From the NCBI GenBank assembly GCA_964036665.1, contig OZ038526.1:20646001-20710000 (forward strand): a stretch of 64,000 nucleotides of DNA. The letters run 5' to 3'. How positions within the stretch are numbered: position 1 is the first letter of the stretch; each line of letters starts with the position of its first letter. Of the stretch, positions 23,901-31,988 are shown one piece after another. The notes beneath the pieces were generated by a model, which ran no database searches, was not told the DNA's origin, and saw only the letters and a list, made by a program, of their open reading frames with translations. The DNA comes from Gordius sp. MW1 (lineage: Eukaryota > Nematomorpha > Gordioida > Gordea > Gordiidae). Position numbers and translations under genes: made by a program.

Positions 23901-25098
23901 AAAAACTCCGGGATTCTAACCCCAAAACTAGTTAAATTGCATAGCAATTAAAAAGTAAACAACTTTTATTTATGTTTATTATATAACTAGTTAAATTGCA
24001 TAGCATTAAAAGTAAACAACTTTTATCTATGTTTATTATATAATAGATAATTTAACAAATCTTATATATAACACACCGAGGGAGATAGAGATGAGGGGTG
24101 GGGCACCTCTTATGCATTAATTTAAAAAATAACACAGCGAGGGAGATAGAGATGAGGGGTGGGGCACCTCTTTCTCATGCATTAATTTAAAAAATCGATA
24201 ACCTAATATACCCAATGCAAATAGATAGGGAGGGTAACGGACAACGGACGGACAACGGACGGACAACCAAAAAACGAGCCCATAAATTGCATAGCAATTA
24301 AAAATATATACTAAGCTATAATCTTAAATTGTGTTAAACAAAATCTATAACAAATAGAATAAAAATGTTTGAAAGTCAAATTTAGCGCTTGAAAAAGGAA
24401 TACGAGCCCATAAATTGCATAGCAATTAAAATATATATTTATATATTTGTCTGACTTTTAAGGACCTTTGTAATTCCATGACCGTTTATATAATCTCTGG
24501 CCCGTTCAAGCACGTTTATAAAAAGTCAGGCCCGTTCAAGCCCGTTGAAAAAATGTCAGGCCCGCCCGAGCCCGTTCCATTAATTATTAAGCCCGTCCGG
24601 GCCCAGCCCGTTAAAATTTGTATAATACAAAGCCCGTCCGTACCCGCCCGCGGGCCGGGCTTGCCCGTGCAGTTCTCTTTCAACCATAGGTGTGATTAAA
24701 ATTTCATTTAAACTTTTATGAGAACTAAAAAAATTGAAAACCACCGCAGAAGTAGATTTTAATCAAAATATACCAAATGATTTTTGATTTGTAGCAAAGT
24801 TCATTTCAAAGCCATATACAGGCTATTAAATCCATTCTAAAACACCTAAAAGTGATTTGCTGTTTTTAATTGTTTTAAGAGTTGATAAAACAAGTAGGCA
24901 TACTAAATTATCGGATTGGTCCAGCATGGACTCGTCGCAAGAAGATGGCGACCATTCGTTGGATGATAAAAAAAGGCGCCAACCGCAACCGAAAGTGTGT
25001 GAACCGGCGTAAGTTAGAGCGGAGGAAGACATAAGACCCGGTGGGACCGGGGAGAGGTCGTTCAACCAATCGGAAAATGGAGAATCACGAATTACCAT
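8817..25098 (-). CDS. TOX-like: TOX-family HMG-box transcription factor gene, eight exons
   Basis: TOX proteins are nuclear HMG-box factors that bind distorted DNA and regulate transcription. Coding exons: 24904-25098, 19759-20101, 18022-18209, 15182-15393, 14211-14346, 13054-13134, 12103-12398 and 8817-8904. All have GT/AG borders and matching phases, giving 1,539 nt (512 codons plus stop), close to human TOX (about 526). Order: Ser/Pro-rich N-terminus; LSDEDLEI acidic motif (exon 2); Ser-rich region; basic nuclear-localisation stretch [13 protein letters not shown] (exon 4); HMG box, about residues 308-382, with [20 protein letters not shown] and [15 protein letters not shown] (exon 5) and [13 protein letters not shown] (exon 6); C-terminal Cys motif [11 protein letters not shown] plus [10 protein letters not shown] (exons 7-8), typical of TOX. 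The start uses ACCATGG. Introns of 0.7-4.8 kb hold many transposons, none breaking an exon. Confidence 0.93.
9555..9835. repeat. Two family A terminal fragments in TOX intron 7
   Basis: At about 9570-9625 and 9735-9800 the sequence reads TATGCAATTTRTGGGYTCRC, followed by TTTTGG.TGTC.TGCCTGTCCT. This matches the end of the family A elements at 46.7 and 52.5 kb. The two fragments are direct repeats about 170 bp apart. Confidence 0.55.
9969..10227. mobile_element. Mutator-like MITE, copy 1
   Basis: The terminal inverted repeats contain TCAACTTGCCRAAAACCATC and TTGCCGAATT. The flanks GGCGGCTAG (9960-9968) and GGCGGCCTAG (10228-10237) form a near-exact 9-10 bp duplication. It has no coding capacity. 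Long inverted repeats plus a 9-bp duplication are the hallmark of Mutator-like elements. Confidence 0.7.
10550..11617 (-). mobile_element. hAT element of the GATCCGATCCG family
   Basis: TAGAGGTGTGCA at the left and TGCACACCTCTA at the right are terminal inverted repeats; both ends have subterminal GATCCGATCCG arrays. The element contains a hAT C-terminal dimerisation (hATC) remnant. About 280 bp at 11110-11395 is absent from the MITE at 3181-3834. A clear target duplication was not found. Confidence 0.8.
10814..11125 (-). pseudogene. hAT transposase C-terminal (hATC) fragment
   Basis: Encodes about 90 residues with [20 protein letters not shown] and then [20 protein letters not shown], the conserved hATC pattern (S.RxFS.xG). 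The catalytic and BED domains are missing, so it is a fragment of a transposase gene and not functional alone. Confidence 0.85.
12103..12398 (-). CDS. TOX-like: TOX exon 7: C-terminal Cys motif
   Basis: Begins NKGVPSC at a CTTAG acceptor, phase 0, runs through an Ala/Asp/Pro-rich linker, and ends with [20 protein letters not shown] and VVAHC at donor GTACGAG, phase 2. Local GC is far higher than in the introns. If the intron is retained, the frame ends six codons later (YEDPWL, then TAG), giving a shorter C-terminus. Confidence 0.9.
13054..13134 (-). CDS. TOX-like: TOX exon 6: end of the HMG box
   Basis: An 81-nt exon in phase 0 on both sides. It encodes [20 protein letters not shown] then RAKIASK, the third helix and C-terminal flank of the HMG box. 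It was too short to show as a long ORF and was found by matching the expected continuation. Confidence 0.93.
14211..14346 (-). CDS. TOX-like: TOX exon 5: first part of the HMG box
   Basis: Encodes [20 protein letters not shown], then [15 protein letters not shown], nearly identical to vertebrate TOX. It ends NTRKE at donor GTAAAA, phase 0, the same position as the junction before VYKKKTE in vertebrates. Confidence 0.95.
15182..15393 (-). CDS. TOX-like: TOX exon 4: Ser-rich region and nuclear-localisation signal
   Basis: Encodes a Ser-rich stretch with two MAxG-type basic motifs ([18 protein letters not shown]), then [12 protein letters not shown], the conserved entry to the HMG box. The Lys codon of NEPQK is split across the intron (phase 2). 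Confidence 0.9.
15750..15992 (+). pseudogene. hAT transposase C-terminal fragment (ZMYM/TTF-finger type)
   Basis: Encodes [20 protein letters not shown] and then [17 protein letters not shown], the well-known C-terminal signature of the zinc-finger MYM-type/52 kDa-repressor-like hAT transposases. Only the last 65 or so residues remain. It lies inside the element with CAGTGGCGTAGC ends and in its orientation. Confidence 0.85.
16870..17022. mobile_element. Mutator-like MITE, copy 2, nearly a perfect hairpin
   Basis: The 153-bp element consists of two inverted arms of about 50 bp (TCAACTYGCCGAAAACAATC, TTTAATGTCCCCCAGCT). It is flanked by the exact duplication GTTTCAACTA (16860-16869 and 17023-17032). 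It is the same family as 9969-10227 and nested in the hAT at 15527-17359. Confidence 0.8.
17493..17936. mobile_element. piggyBac-like TTAA MITE, copy 1
   Basis: Bordered by TTAA on both sides (17489-17492 and 17937-17940). It begins CACTCCGTTGGC and ends with ACTATCCGTGTTAGGATATT plus a diverged terminal repeat. It shares both ends and internal text (ATAGAGATGTCCAAACTTAG) with the larger element at 31989-33645. Non-coding. Confidence 0.75.
18022..18209 (-). CDS. TOX-like: TOX exon 3
   Basis: Starts [10 protein letters not shown] with phase 1 and runs through a Ser-rich stretch ([19 protein letters not shown]) to donor GTAAGA in phase 0. It corresponds to the low-complexity region before the nuclear-localisation signal. 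Confidence 0.85.
18593..18738. mobile_element. GGCGTAG MITE in TOX intron 2
   Basis: Begins CATGGGCGTAGGC and ends GACTACGCCCAC. The interior has GAGGGGGGCAGCCGCCCCTC. It is a short hAT-like MITE of the same family as 19157-19326. Confidence 0.6.
19157..19326. mobile_element. GGCGTAGCC MITE with exact 8-bp duplication
   Basis: Begins CATGGGCGTAGCCAGGGGG and ends CCTGGATACGCCCTTG. It is flanked by TTGAGCCC on both sides (19149-19156 and 19327-19334). The 170-bp non-coding element has hAT-type target-site duplication. Confidence 0.75.
19527..19672. mobile_element. GGCGTAGCC-family MITE
   Basis: Begins CATGCGTAGTCAGC and ends GGGTACGCCCATG. The flanks ATTAGGTT and GTTAGGTT match at seven of eight bases. 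Same internal GGGGGCAGCCGCCCCTCCCTG as the neighbouring copies. Confidence 0.65.
19759..20101 (-). CDS. TOX-like: TOX exon 2
   Basis: Begins [20 protein letters not shown]. The SDEDLEI motif corresponds to the SEDFNIPPI-type acidic motif near the N-terminus of vertebrate TOX proteins. A Pro/Ala/Thr-rich segment follows. It ends TGY at donor GTAAAC, phase 1. Confidence 0.85.
20250..20409. mobile_element. GGCGTAGCC-family MITE
   Basis: Begins CATGTGCGTAGCCAGG and ends CCTGGTTATGCTCATG, with the shared GGGGGCAGCCGCCCCTCCCTG core. It lies just upstream of TOX exon 2. Confidence 0.65.
21093..24677. mobile_element. 3.6 kb GCCCG-type hAT carrying a family A repeat cargo
   Basis: The ends (TAAAGATCTGCAACGGGC and GCCCGTGCAGTTCTC) are imperfect inverted repeats. 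They are bordered by the exact 8-bp duplication TTTCAACC (21085-21092 and 24678-24685). Subterminal DNA has repeated GGCCCGYYCRAGCCCGTT. No transposase survives; most of the interior is a family A element with a duplicated segment. Lies in TOX intron 1. Confidence 0.8.
21688..24440 (+). repeat. Family A element, copy 1 (tandem palindromic array)
   Basis: The left boundary region is a CCTTCGGCCCTCG palindrome and purine-rich tract, then TTGCTATGCAATTTATGGGC; the same 20-mer returns inverted near 24405-24430. Between them are at least seven units of 100-130 bp, each with GGCCAATGGTCA, a T-run and CATTGGTCAGCAGCCAGC, then GGACGGCCAAAAAGTC. A segment of about 0.8 kb (around 22850-23610) is duplicated at 23695-24400. 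No ORF is convincing. Confidence 0.7.
24904..25098 (-). CDS. TOX-like: TOX exon 1 (start codon)
   Basis: The ATG at 25098 lies in a good Kozak context (ACCATGG). It opens 65 codons beginning [20 protein letters not shown] and ending in the acidic stretch [12 protein letters not shown] at donor GTATGC, phase 0. Exon 2 also starts in phase 0. The segment is not conserved enough for identification alone, so its membership rests on phase, strand and position. Confidence 0.7.
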
Positions 25099-27806
25099 GG
25101 TTCCAAAAACGAAGTCTTAAAAATCAATGTAAATTGGAAAGAATAGGGTCATCTAATCGATCAGCTGTTTCCAACTTAACCAATGTCACGGGGAGGATTT
25201 TGATTATGAGGATATCGTGAAATTTGGCCCCGATCGGTCTTAAAGATCCACGGTAAATTGAAAAGAATAAAGTCAAATCGATTTTCAAGCTTGATGATAT
25301 CCAAAAGCCTCTCCTTCACATGTTTCCGAATTACTTAATATTCTTTTTCATAAATATTGTTAATCGGAGAAAAGAAACGATTGGGGAAGTTCCGATTTCA
25401 CAAAGTAAAATAAGATATAAAGAGGGGGCTACCGTTAATGAAAAGTAACTTTTATCCTAGAATCTCGCGATCAAAAGCATCACACCCACAGGCCGCCCAC
25501 TTCTTTAGCCCCCCCCCCTCTCGAGACTTTTTACAAATTCATCGACCTTTGAACTAACGGGGCTAAACAACACACAACACACACACAGAAGTAAAATAAC
25601 GAGACTGGTTTTCGTTTGAGCTTATAAATAATAATATGCGCGTCATGCTACGATAAAATTGCACTTTACCCTGGTGTAATGTAATGAGAGATGCGGAGGT
25701 CATGGTACAAACAGCTAAGGAGAAGGGGGGAACTTTGAACTTTTTGCCCCCTCCCCCCTTCTAGCTTCCTCTTTACAAAACATAGAATTGTCTCTTTGAG
25801 TACGAGCGGAGTCATCATATTTGATTACCACCACCACCGGGGTCTATTTGACCCCAAAAACTTTGCGTGTCAACGTACTAACGGAATTTCATTGCATATT
25901 ACACCACCACACGAGAAGGTGAAGAGGGGGAGGGGGGGGGGGGTCAGGTCATAGGGTGTTATCCTCATTTGAACCCACCCCACACCCCGCCCCCGCACAC
26001 TTTTAATGTCAACAAAGGTCGTAGACTACTGAATGACTCGGGAAATCATTGAGAAGGCAGGGGGTGGGGAAGGGCGTTACCATTTTGAACCTTCACACCC
26101 CCCCCCCCTCCCCTCCCGCTCTTGTACAATTCAAGATGGCCGCCATTCCCTCGCACGATGTCACCAAAGGTTGTGGTAGGGGTCAACACTAAATGACTGG
26201 TACAAATCATCCTGGTACGCTTTGGTAGATGACCCAAAAGGTGACCTGACTCAAAATTTCTAATTGCTGTTTTTTTTCAAATGATTTTTATTTGTGTCTA
26301 AGACTCAAAAATGAGTGGGAGGCTGTGATAAATCATTTTTAATTTTCTTAGAGGAACAATTAAGTTTGTTTACATATTTATCAGCTGGAATAAGGTAAAT
26401 AAAATCCAAAAAATATTTTGGTATGAAGAAATGAAAAATGTAAAATTGATGGAATAGTAAGTGAACGTCCTTGTTAGATTAAATATAAATGGTAATTGCC
26501 ATAAAGATTCCTAAATTATTCAAAAACAGTTTTGTCATTAAAGTAAAACAAAAGGTTTTCTTGAATTTTATTTCATTTATATTAGGCCCAAGAATAAGTC
26601 ATATGGTTAAATGTTAATTTTTGATCGATAGTAGTTTATTTCCAAATAATTAAGTATGTTGTATGCTAAAACATAATAAATTAATGAGCTGGCATAGAGC
26701 CATGGATTAATATTATATTGGATTTTACAATTTCCATGGTGATTTTCTGCGTGATGTAAAAAAATTCTTTGAAATCGTGTGTGATGGAGGTTATAAATTT
26801 TGATATTTGCTTAAGGAATTAAATGCCCTTAGGACCTAAATTACCGAGGGTTGTGGCTACTACTGGTACAAAAATAATATTCCTCGATTATTTGTATTTT
26901 TCTTTCATTAAATGCCTTAGAAATAGGTATGAAAAACCACAAGGAGATTTTAAATGAAGATTAGTATAATACTAGATGTTGCCTTAATTATAATTTTAAC
27001 ATTCATAACTACAATCCAATTGCGTTATAAAACAAGTGGATAAAATAACTGATACTAAATACAACAAATACGTAATAAATTAATTATTAATAAGTGTGAT
27101 TTCCAAAACAGTATTATAATCTAAGCATTTAAATCAACTCAAAATATATAATTGGTTTTAGATATTTAATAGGGTTAGCAAGATTTAATGAAATATAGAT
27201 CAAGGTGTCATTTAAACAGTTATATTAATTTCAGTTAATAAAAGTTAAGTATCAAAGTAAAAATGTCATTAAAAATGTGGTAAATTTGAAAATAACAAGG
27301 TTATAAGCACAGACTAGTGTTGTAAAAATGGATGAGTTTTGTTTGGTCAACCTTTTGTTGAACTTAGACTAACGATTGACTCTTGTCAGTTTTTCATATT
27401 TTGACTAAGCCTAGTGGTCAAATAAGAAAATTGGCCCAAAAAATCTTTGGTCTGTAAAATGTTTAGTCAACTAAAACCAAAGGCATCAAAACCCAGCCAT
27501 ATTTACAACACTGTAGATACGCAAATAAGTTTAAAATTGTGGAAGATGCCTAACATAGCTTATTTATACCAATAAATAAAGCTTTCCTTAACAAAAAAAT
27601 AGTTGAACCCAAAAGGTTTATTTGATCCTTTTATTTTAAAATTTAATGTACAATCATATTAATAAGTCGACGGCCAATAACACAAAATTGCTGTAAACAA
27701 TTAATTTTAACTTTAAAAAGAATTGAAAACTTATTGGGAATATAAAGCAGTTAAAAAATCATTTTAATTCCGTTTATTAGTGCATAACTTAATAAGTCTA
27801 GGAAAG
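25099..27806. other. Upstream region of TOX and unassigned DNA
   Basis: The first kilobase (to about 26250) has GC-rich patches, C and G runs (25508, 25925, 26098) and short ORFs without domains; it is a plausible TOX promoter and 5' UTR region. From 26.3 kb it is AT-rich and featureless apart from the small element at 27314-27513. Confidence 0.35.
27314..27513. mobile_element. Small MITE with AGTGTTGTAAA terminal inverted repeats
   Basis: Begins AGTGTTGTAAAAATGG and ends CCATATTTACAACACT. The interior has GACTAA and TTAGTCAAC motifs resembling DNA around 1625-1740 and 2400-2455. About 200 bp, non-coding. No clear target duplication. Confidence 0.5.
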
Positions 27807-27989
27807 CTAAATGCTAATTACTTGAAGGCATGTTTTCTCAAAAACCGGCAATTTTTGGAATGGCAAAGGAGAAATATCTTCAATTATCTCAATATCATCA
27901 TCAAATTTTTTATCATCCATTAAATATTCGTAGCCTAAATAGGTTGGACGTTTTATTGTTCTTTTGGGCCTTTCTTTAACATTACTCAT
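27807..27989 (-). CDS. Candidate first exon of an unidentified gene
   Basis: The frame starts MSNVKERPKRTIKRPTYLGY, continues with an acidic segment and ends KTCLQ at a possible donor (CAA|GTAATT). The RPKRTIKRPxYLxxY pattern resembles basic C-terminal tails of retroelement polyproteins as well as host nuclear proteins, so origin is open. It lies 2.7 kb upstream of TOX on the same strand. Confidence 0.3.
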   Translation of the reverse strand: MSNVKERPKRTIKRPTYLGYEYLMDDKKFDDDIEIIEDISPLPFQKLPVFEKTCLQVISI

Positions 27990-28400
27990 TAAATTTTAAA
28001 ACTTTAAAAAAAATTGAAAAGTTTTGTTAAACGCCAGGTTGATACTTTTATATTAAGATACATATACTAAACAGCTTATTATACTTTCTTTGTACACATA
28101 GACTAATTTTAATGATTCCTAACTAGTCGTAATTGTACAAGTAACATTCGATAAATGATGAAAGTATATTATAAGGGTGATGCTATAAATATAAGTGCTA
28201 AACTACATACATGCCCATACTTATATAATTGTAAGTTATAATACATAACAACCCTTGGAGGTATCAGTTGGTACACACATTTTGTAGTATAAACCGTGTT
28301 CTATATTTTAATGTTTTTCTTAAAGTTTAAAACATGATATCGTTATTTTAATGTTTTCCTTAAAGTTCAAAACTTGATATACTTAGCTTTTTAATCATTT
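27990..28400. other. Unassigned DNA
   Basis: AT-rich, with a near-duplicated phrase at 28310-28390 (TTTTAATGTTTTYCTTAAAG). No gene seen. Confidence 0.3.
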
Positions 28401-29540
28401 AACCTTTCGGGGTTGGGCAGCAGTGGGGCCGAGGTGTGAGTTGTGTGGTATGCGAGAACAAAGTGAGTTCTGGTGTATATAAAATTCCTTTATATACACA
28501 TATATTAATTGAAATCAATTAAGTTTAGTGTTGCCTCCGCGAGGTATAAACAAATCAATTATATATAGTGGTGATACCTCGAGGTATGCTTGGTGGTCAA
28601 TTAAATCAATTAAGACAATGAACGCAACAAATAGTCTCCTTCGTAGAAGTGGAGCGTTATATAAAATTGAAAAATTTCTTAATTGATGTAAAGTATGTGT
28701 AAGGGATGTTCGTAATACTAGCCAGTTTAAAGTATGTGTAAGGGATGTTCGTAATACTAGCCAGTTTAAAGTATGTGTAAGGGATGATCGTAATACTAGC
28801 CAGTTTAAAGTATGTGTAAGGGATGTTCGTAATACTAGCCAGTTCTAAAGTATGTGTAAGGGATGATCGTAATATTAGCCAGTTTTCTACCGCCTACCAT
28901 GGTTGTTAGTGAAGTGGCCGAGGTGTGAGTTGTGTGTGTGTGGTTGTGGTGCTATCCAATATATTAATAAGTTACATGCCTCGGGCAGAGGTATCTATAT
29001 TGGAATCGCAATCGTCCATCAACTAAACCGGTAAGCGGTGGTGAGAACGTTGGTAGTAGGTGTTATTGTTTTTGTCGAACGTAGTCTTTGCTCGTTGCAA
29101 GAGGCCATGTGGTGTTGATGTTGAGATGGGTTTTTCGATTAGGGCCATGCGAAGAGCAGTGGTTGGGCAGCAGTAGTTGGGCGTTCGGCAGACTTTGTTG
29201 TTGTCTATGTAGAGATGTAGCAGGGCATCGAGGTCTTTTTGTCGTAGTAGAAATCAGATAGGAAGGCATAGCAGTCGGACACGCAGATTTCGATATTTAG
29301 AAGTTGACGTGTTTATTTGTTCGGCTCGATCGTGTCTTTACAATATTTGTATTGGCTGCCAGATTGACTAAGGAGTGCCCAATATCTAAATTTCATAATT
29401 TTAACACAAAAAAAAACCAAGACGCCGTTGCTTAAGGGCGTATTCTGGGGGAGGGGAAAAAACGGCTCCCCCAAAATGCGGGGTCACCAATTTCGGGGTT
29501 GGGCAGCAGTGGGGCCGAGGTGTGAGTTGTGTGAGACTAG
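28401..29540 (-). mobile_element. Relic of a minus-strand LTR element
   Basis: The sequence TTTCGGGGTTGGGCAGCAGT and the following 25 bp occur at about 28401 and again at 29491. On the minus strand, the right copy is followed at once by TTGGTGACCCCGC and GGGGGAGCCG, the same primer-binding-site-like text as the TRIM at 39763. This suggests truncated LTRs about 1.1 kb apart with a minisatellite between them. No coding domain is recognised. Confidence 0.45.
28688..28890 (+). repeat. Minisatellite, five copies of about 40 bp
   Basis: The unit AAAGTATGTGTAAGGGATG followed by WTCGTAATACTAGCCAGTTT is repeated head to tail five times with one or two changes per copy. It has no open reading frame through the array. 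Confidence 0.9.
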
Positions 29541-29661
29541 AGCATACAATGAACCGTTTAAATTGCAATAAATATCTTAGTCTTTTACATAAACAATAAA
29601 ATGGCAAAATAAACACTGTAAAGACCATCAATAGTATGCCTTTGAAGTTAGTTGTGATTAT

Positions 29662-29726
29662 TGAAAAGAATCGTTAAGTATATTATTCTAATTTGATCAT
29701 ATGATATATAATATAGGCAATCATAC
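29662..29726. repeat. Detached copy of the Ty3/gypsy LTR end
   Basis: TGAAAAGAATCGTTAAGTAT and the next 40 bp match the left end of the LTR at 40983 with about two mismatches, then the match stops. It may be one half of the left LTR displaced by later insertions, or a separate solo fragment. Confidence 0.55.
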
Positions 29727-29821
29727 ATACATACATACATACTTCGCTAAAAGAGGACGCTCCTGCTCATCTCGACTAAAACGCAGCTCAACTAAGATTA
29801 AAACGCAGCTCAACTAATCGT

Positions 29822-29852
29822 ATTATAATTGGGTTAGGGTTAGGGTTAGGAT
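29822..29852 (+). repeat. Short telomere-like TTAGGG run
   Basis: Three TTAGGG units in a row. Shorter or degenerate GGGTTAGGG runs are at 21917, 41170 and 58522. These are interstitial and too short to define the telomere type. Confidence 0.6.
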
Positions 29853-30026
29853 ATATTTAATATCTACATATGTTATATAATATAATATATGTGTATATGT
29901 TATATAAAGATATATATAATGAAATAATATTAGCAGTTACTGAATGTTAAACATTCATTCATACTTTAAATATCTAAGATTGGTGTTTTAGGTGGGCTGA
30001 GTTTTAATTGAGTTGAGTACAATTCA

Positions 30027-30296
30027 AAGAGGAAGGCATCCACTCGATTAAACCTTACTTGGGAATTTCGGGAGGAAGCCCCCTTCATTCGTCGGGACAA
30101 TCTCACAAAAATATGGCTATTTTTTGTGGGCCAAGCCTGAAACTTCGTTGAGCAGAATTTGAAAGTATTAAATATAGAGGTGTTGGGAAGAGTAGAGAAT
30201 GACCTCGTTCCGTTAGAAGGAAAAGTAATTAAATTTTTCAGGATTGAAGATGTCACGCTAGGAAAGAGACCCAGGAATTTCTTGGTAATATTCTAA
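30027..30296 (+). pseudogene. Possible SMP-domain (extended-synaptotagmin-like) exon relic
   Basis: One frame reads TWEFREEAPFIRRDNLTKIW and LFFVGQA, an in-frame TGA, then NFVEQNL and IKFFRIEDVTLGKRPRNF up to a possible donor GTAATA. The spacing of W, the E..L helix and F.xxDVxLGxxPxR resembles the lipid-binding SMP domain of extended synaptotagmins. The stop codon and the lack of neighbouring exons argue for a relic. This is a weak, pattern-based call. Confidence 0.25.
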
Positions 30297-30299
30297 TAT

Positions 30300-31988
30300 A
30301 CTAAAAACCTCCAATTTCCATTTTAACAACTAATAAGTATTGATTAACTCTTTAAAATTTATTTGAGATAATAGTCAAATAACTCTTATGTATATTTAGT
30401 TATTACGTTTGAAACTAAAAACACCATTACTTATAAATAAATATTTATCTAGGGGTCTCTAAGCTTTCTATTTAATTAAGATTTAAATTGTCTAATTACT
30501 TTATAATTATATACATATAAAAATCTAACTTTCCTGAATTTATAAGGAAAATACTTTTGAGTTTGTTACACAAGACCACAATTTAATTGAATAATCTTTA
30601 ATGTTTCAAACTTAATTCTTTATTATTGATTGATTATTTTCAACCTTATCGTGATTCAAATTTGATAACTCTAAATTTGATAACTCTAGATCTTAGTGCA
30701 GTGGTTAAAACAGCTTAAATTTTAACATGAATTGACCCATTAAAAATTTTTCCATTTTTTGCACATGCTTTAAATAAAAAGTGTAATTCAAAATAATCAT
30801 TAATAAGTGTTATTTTTGAGTTTTCAACAATAAATCTACATTTGTCAAAAATGCCCCTATTTAATTAAAATAAATGTATAATTCGTAGATATTTAAGTTT
30901 AAATTTAATTTGTAACTTTAATTCACCATAGTCCTATATAAAAACATCATTAAAGATTAAAATTATTTAAAGTGTGATTTGTACATTTTTGCCTTACCAT
31001 CAGATCATTATTATTTTTTTCCTCAATATTTGATAAGATAGAAGAAACTATCCATTGGATAGCAAAAACAGAAGGATATAAAATAACATATTTGGAGTTC
31101 CGTTTCTCTAACAAAATAACCGTTTTTAAATGCAGAAAATTACAATTTGCATTCTTATCTATATACTTTTAACCTCTAAATATTTAAGCAAATCATATAT
31201 CTATATCAGCCTTTACCTTTTACAGTAAAAGCTAAGTTAGAAATCTATATGCCTATATTGACAAATTGCAAACTTTGTTTATCTTACTTTAAGAATGGTT
31301 TATTAATACTTTTTTACCACAATTACTCAGATAGAATAATCTATAAAAGTAATGTAGTCAGAATTAAACAACTTGAAACGTTTATTTATTAACATGCCTC
31401 CATATCCTCATTATTATTACGAGACCTCCCAAACAGCCCAGATCCCTTGTAACAGGAAACTCTTCCCCCTGTCAGACATACAGCATGTATAAAAAATTCC
31501 GTCCTCCCCACTAGCCTTCACTCTACATTTGCTAGGAATAGTGTTGTAAGTATCTAAAAATAGTGCAACTAGATATTTCTAATCTGCTCCGGAAGCAGAC
31601 GCCTACTCCTACTACCATGAATGGCCGGCGCCTTTCTTGAGAAGGGCCCGCCAAGAAGCTAATAAACTGATTTAGCACAAGCTAAATTTAGCCTTGAGAC
31701 TAGATAAGTGTTTCCACCTTCTATTTCTCTCCCCCCTCCCCCACTTTATTATTTATTTTTTTTGAACCGAGATCTGGATTTTACGAATGATGTAGGTATA
31801 TAACTCTATGTTTCCCTCGCCCTGCCCCTATCTTCTAAAGAGTGCAGTTAATGCGAACTGTCTGATAGAACTTAAAAGCTTGCGTCAAGGTTATGGCTTC
31901 AATATATCCTTCTTCTTCTTTATCAGTTATTTGGTCCCACATTGGTGGGGTTTGTTTTGATGAGTTTAGAGAAATAATATGACTTTAA
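30300..31988. other. Unassigned DNA
   Basis: AT-rich to about 31380. The part at 31390-31730 is richer in C and T, with a short frame starting MPPYPHYYYETSQ, and may be an old LTR or UTR fragment. No conserved domain recognised. Confidence 0.3.

Noticed and set aside
24478..24699. ORF rich in GPFKPV-like repeats
   Set aside because: It is the GCCCG subterminal repeat of the hAT ending at 24677.
26046..26237. Minus-strand 63-codon ORF upstream of TOX
   Set aside because: Poly-Gly from a G-run and low complexity; no start context or motif.
29822..29852. Telomeric array
   Set aside because: Only three repeats in interspersed AT-rich DNA; not a chromosome end.
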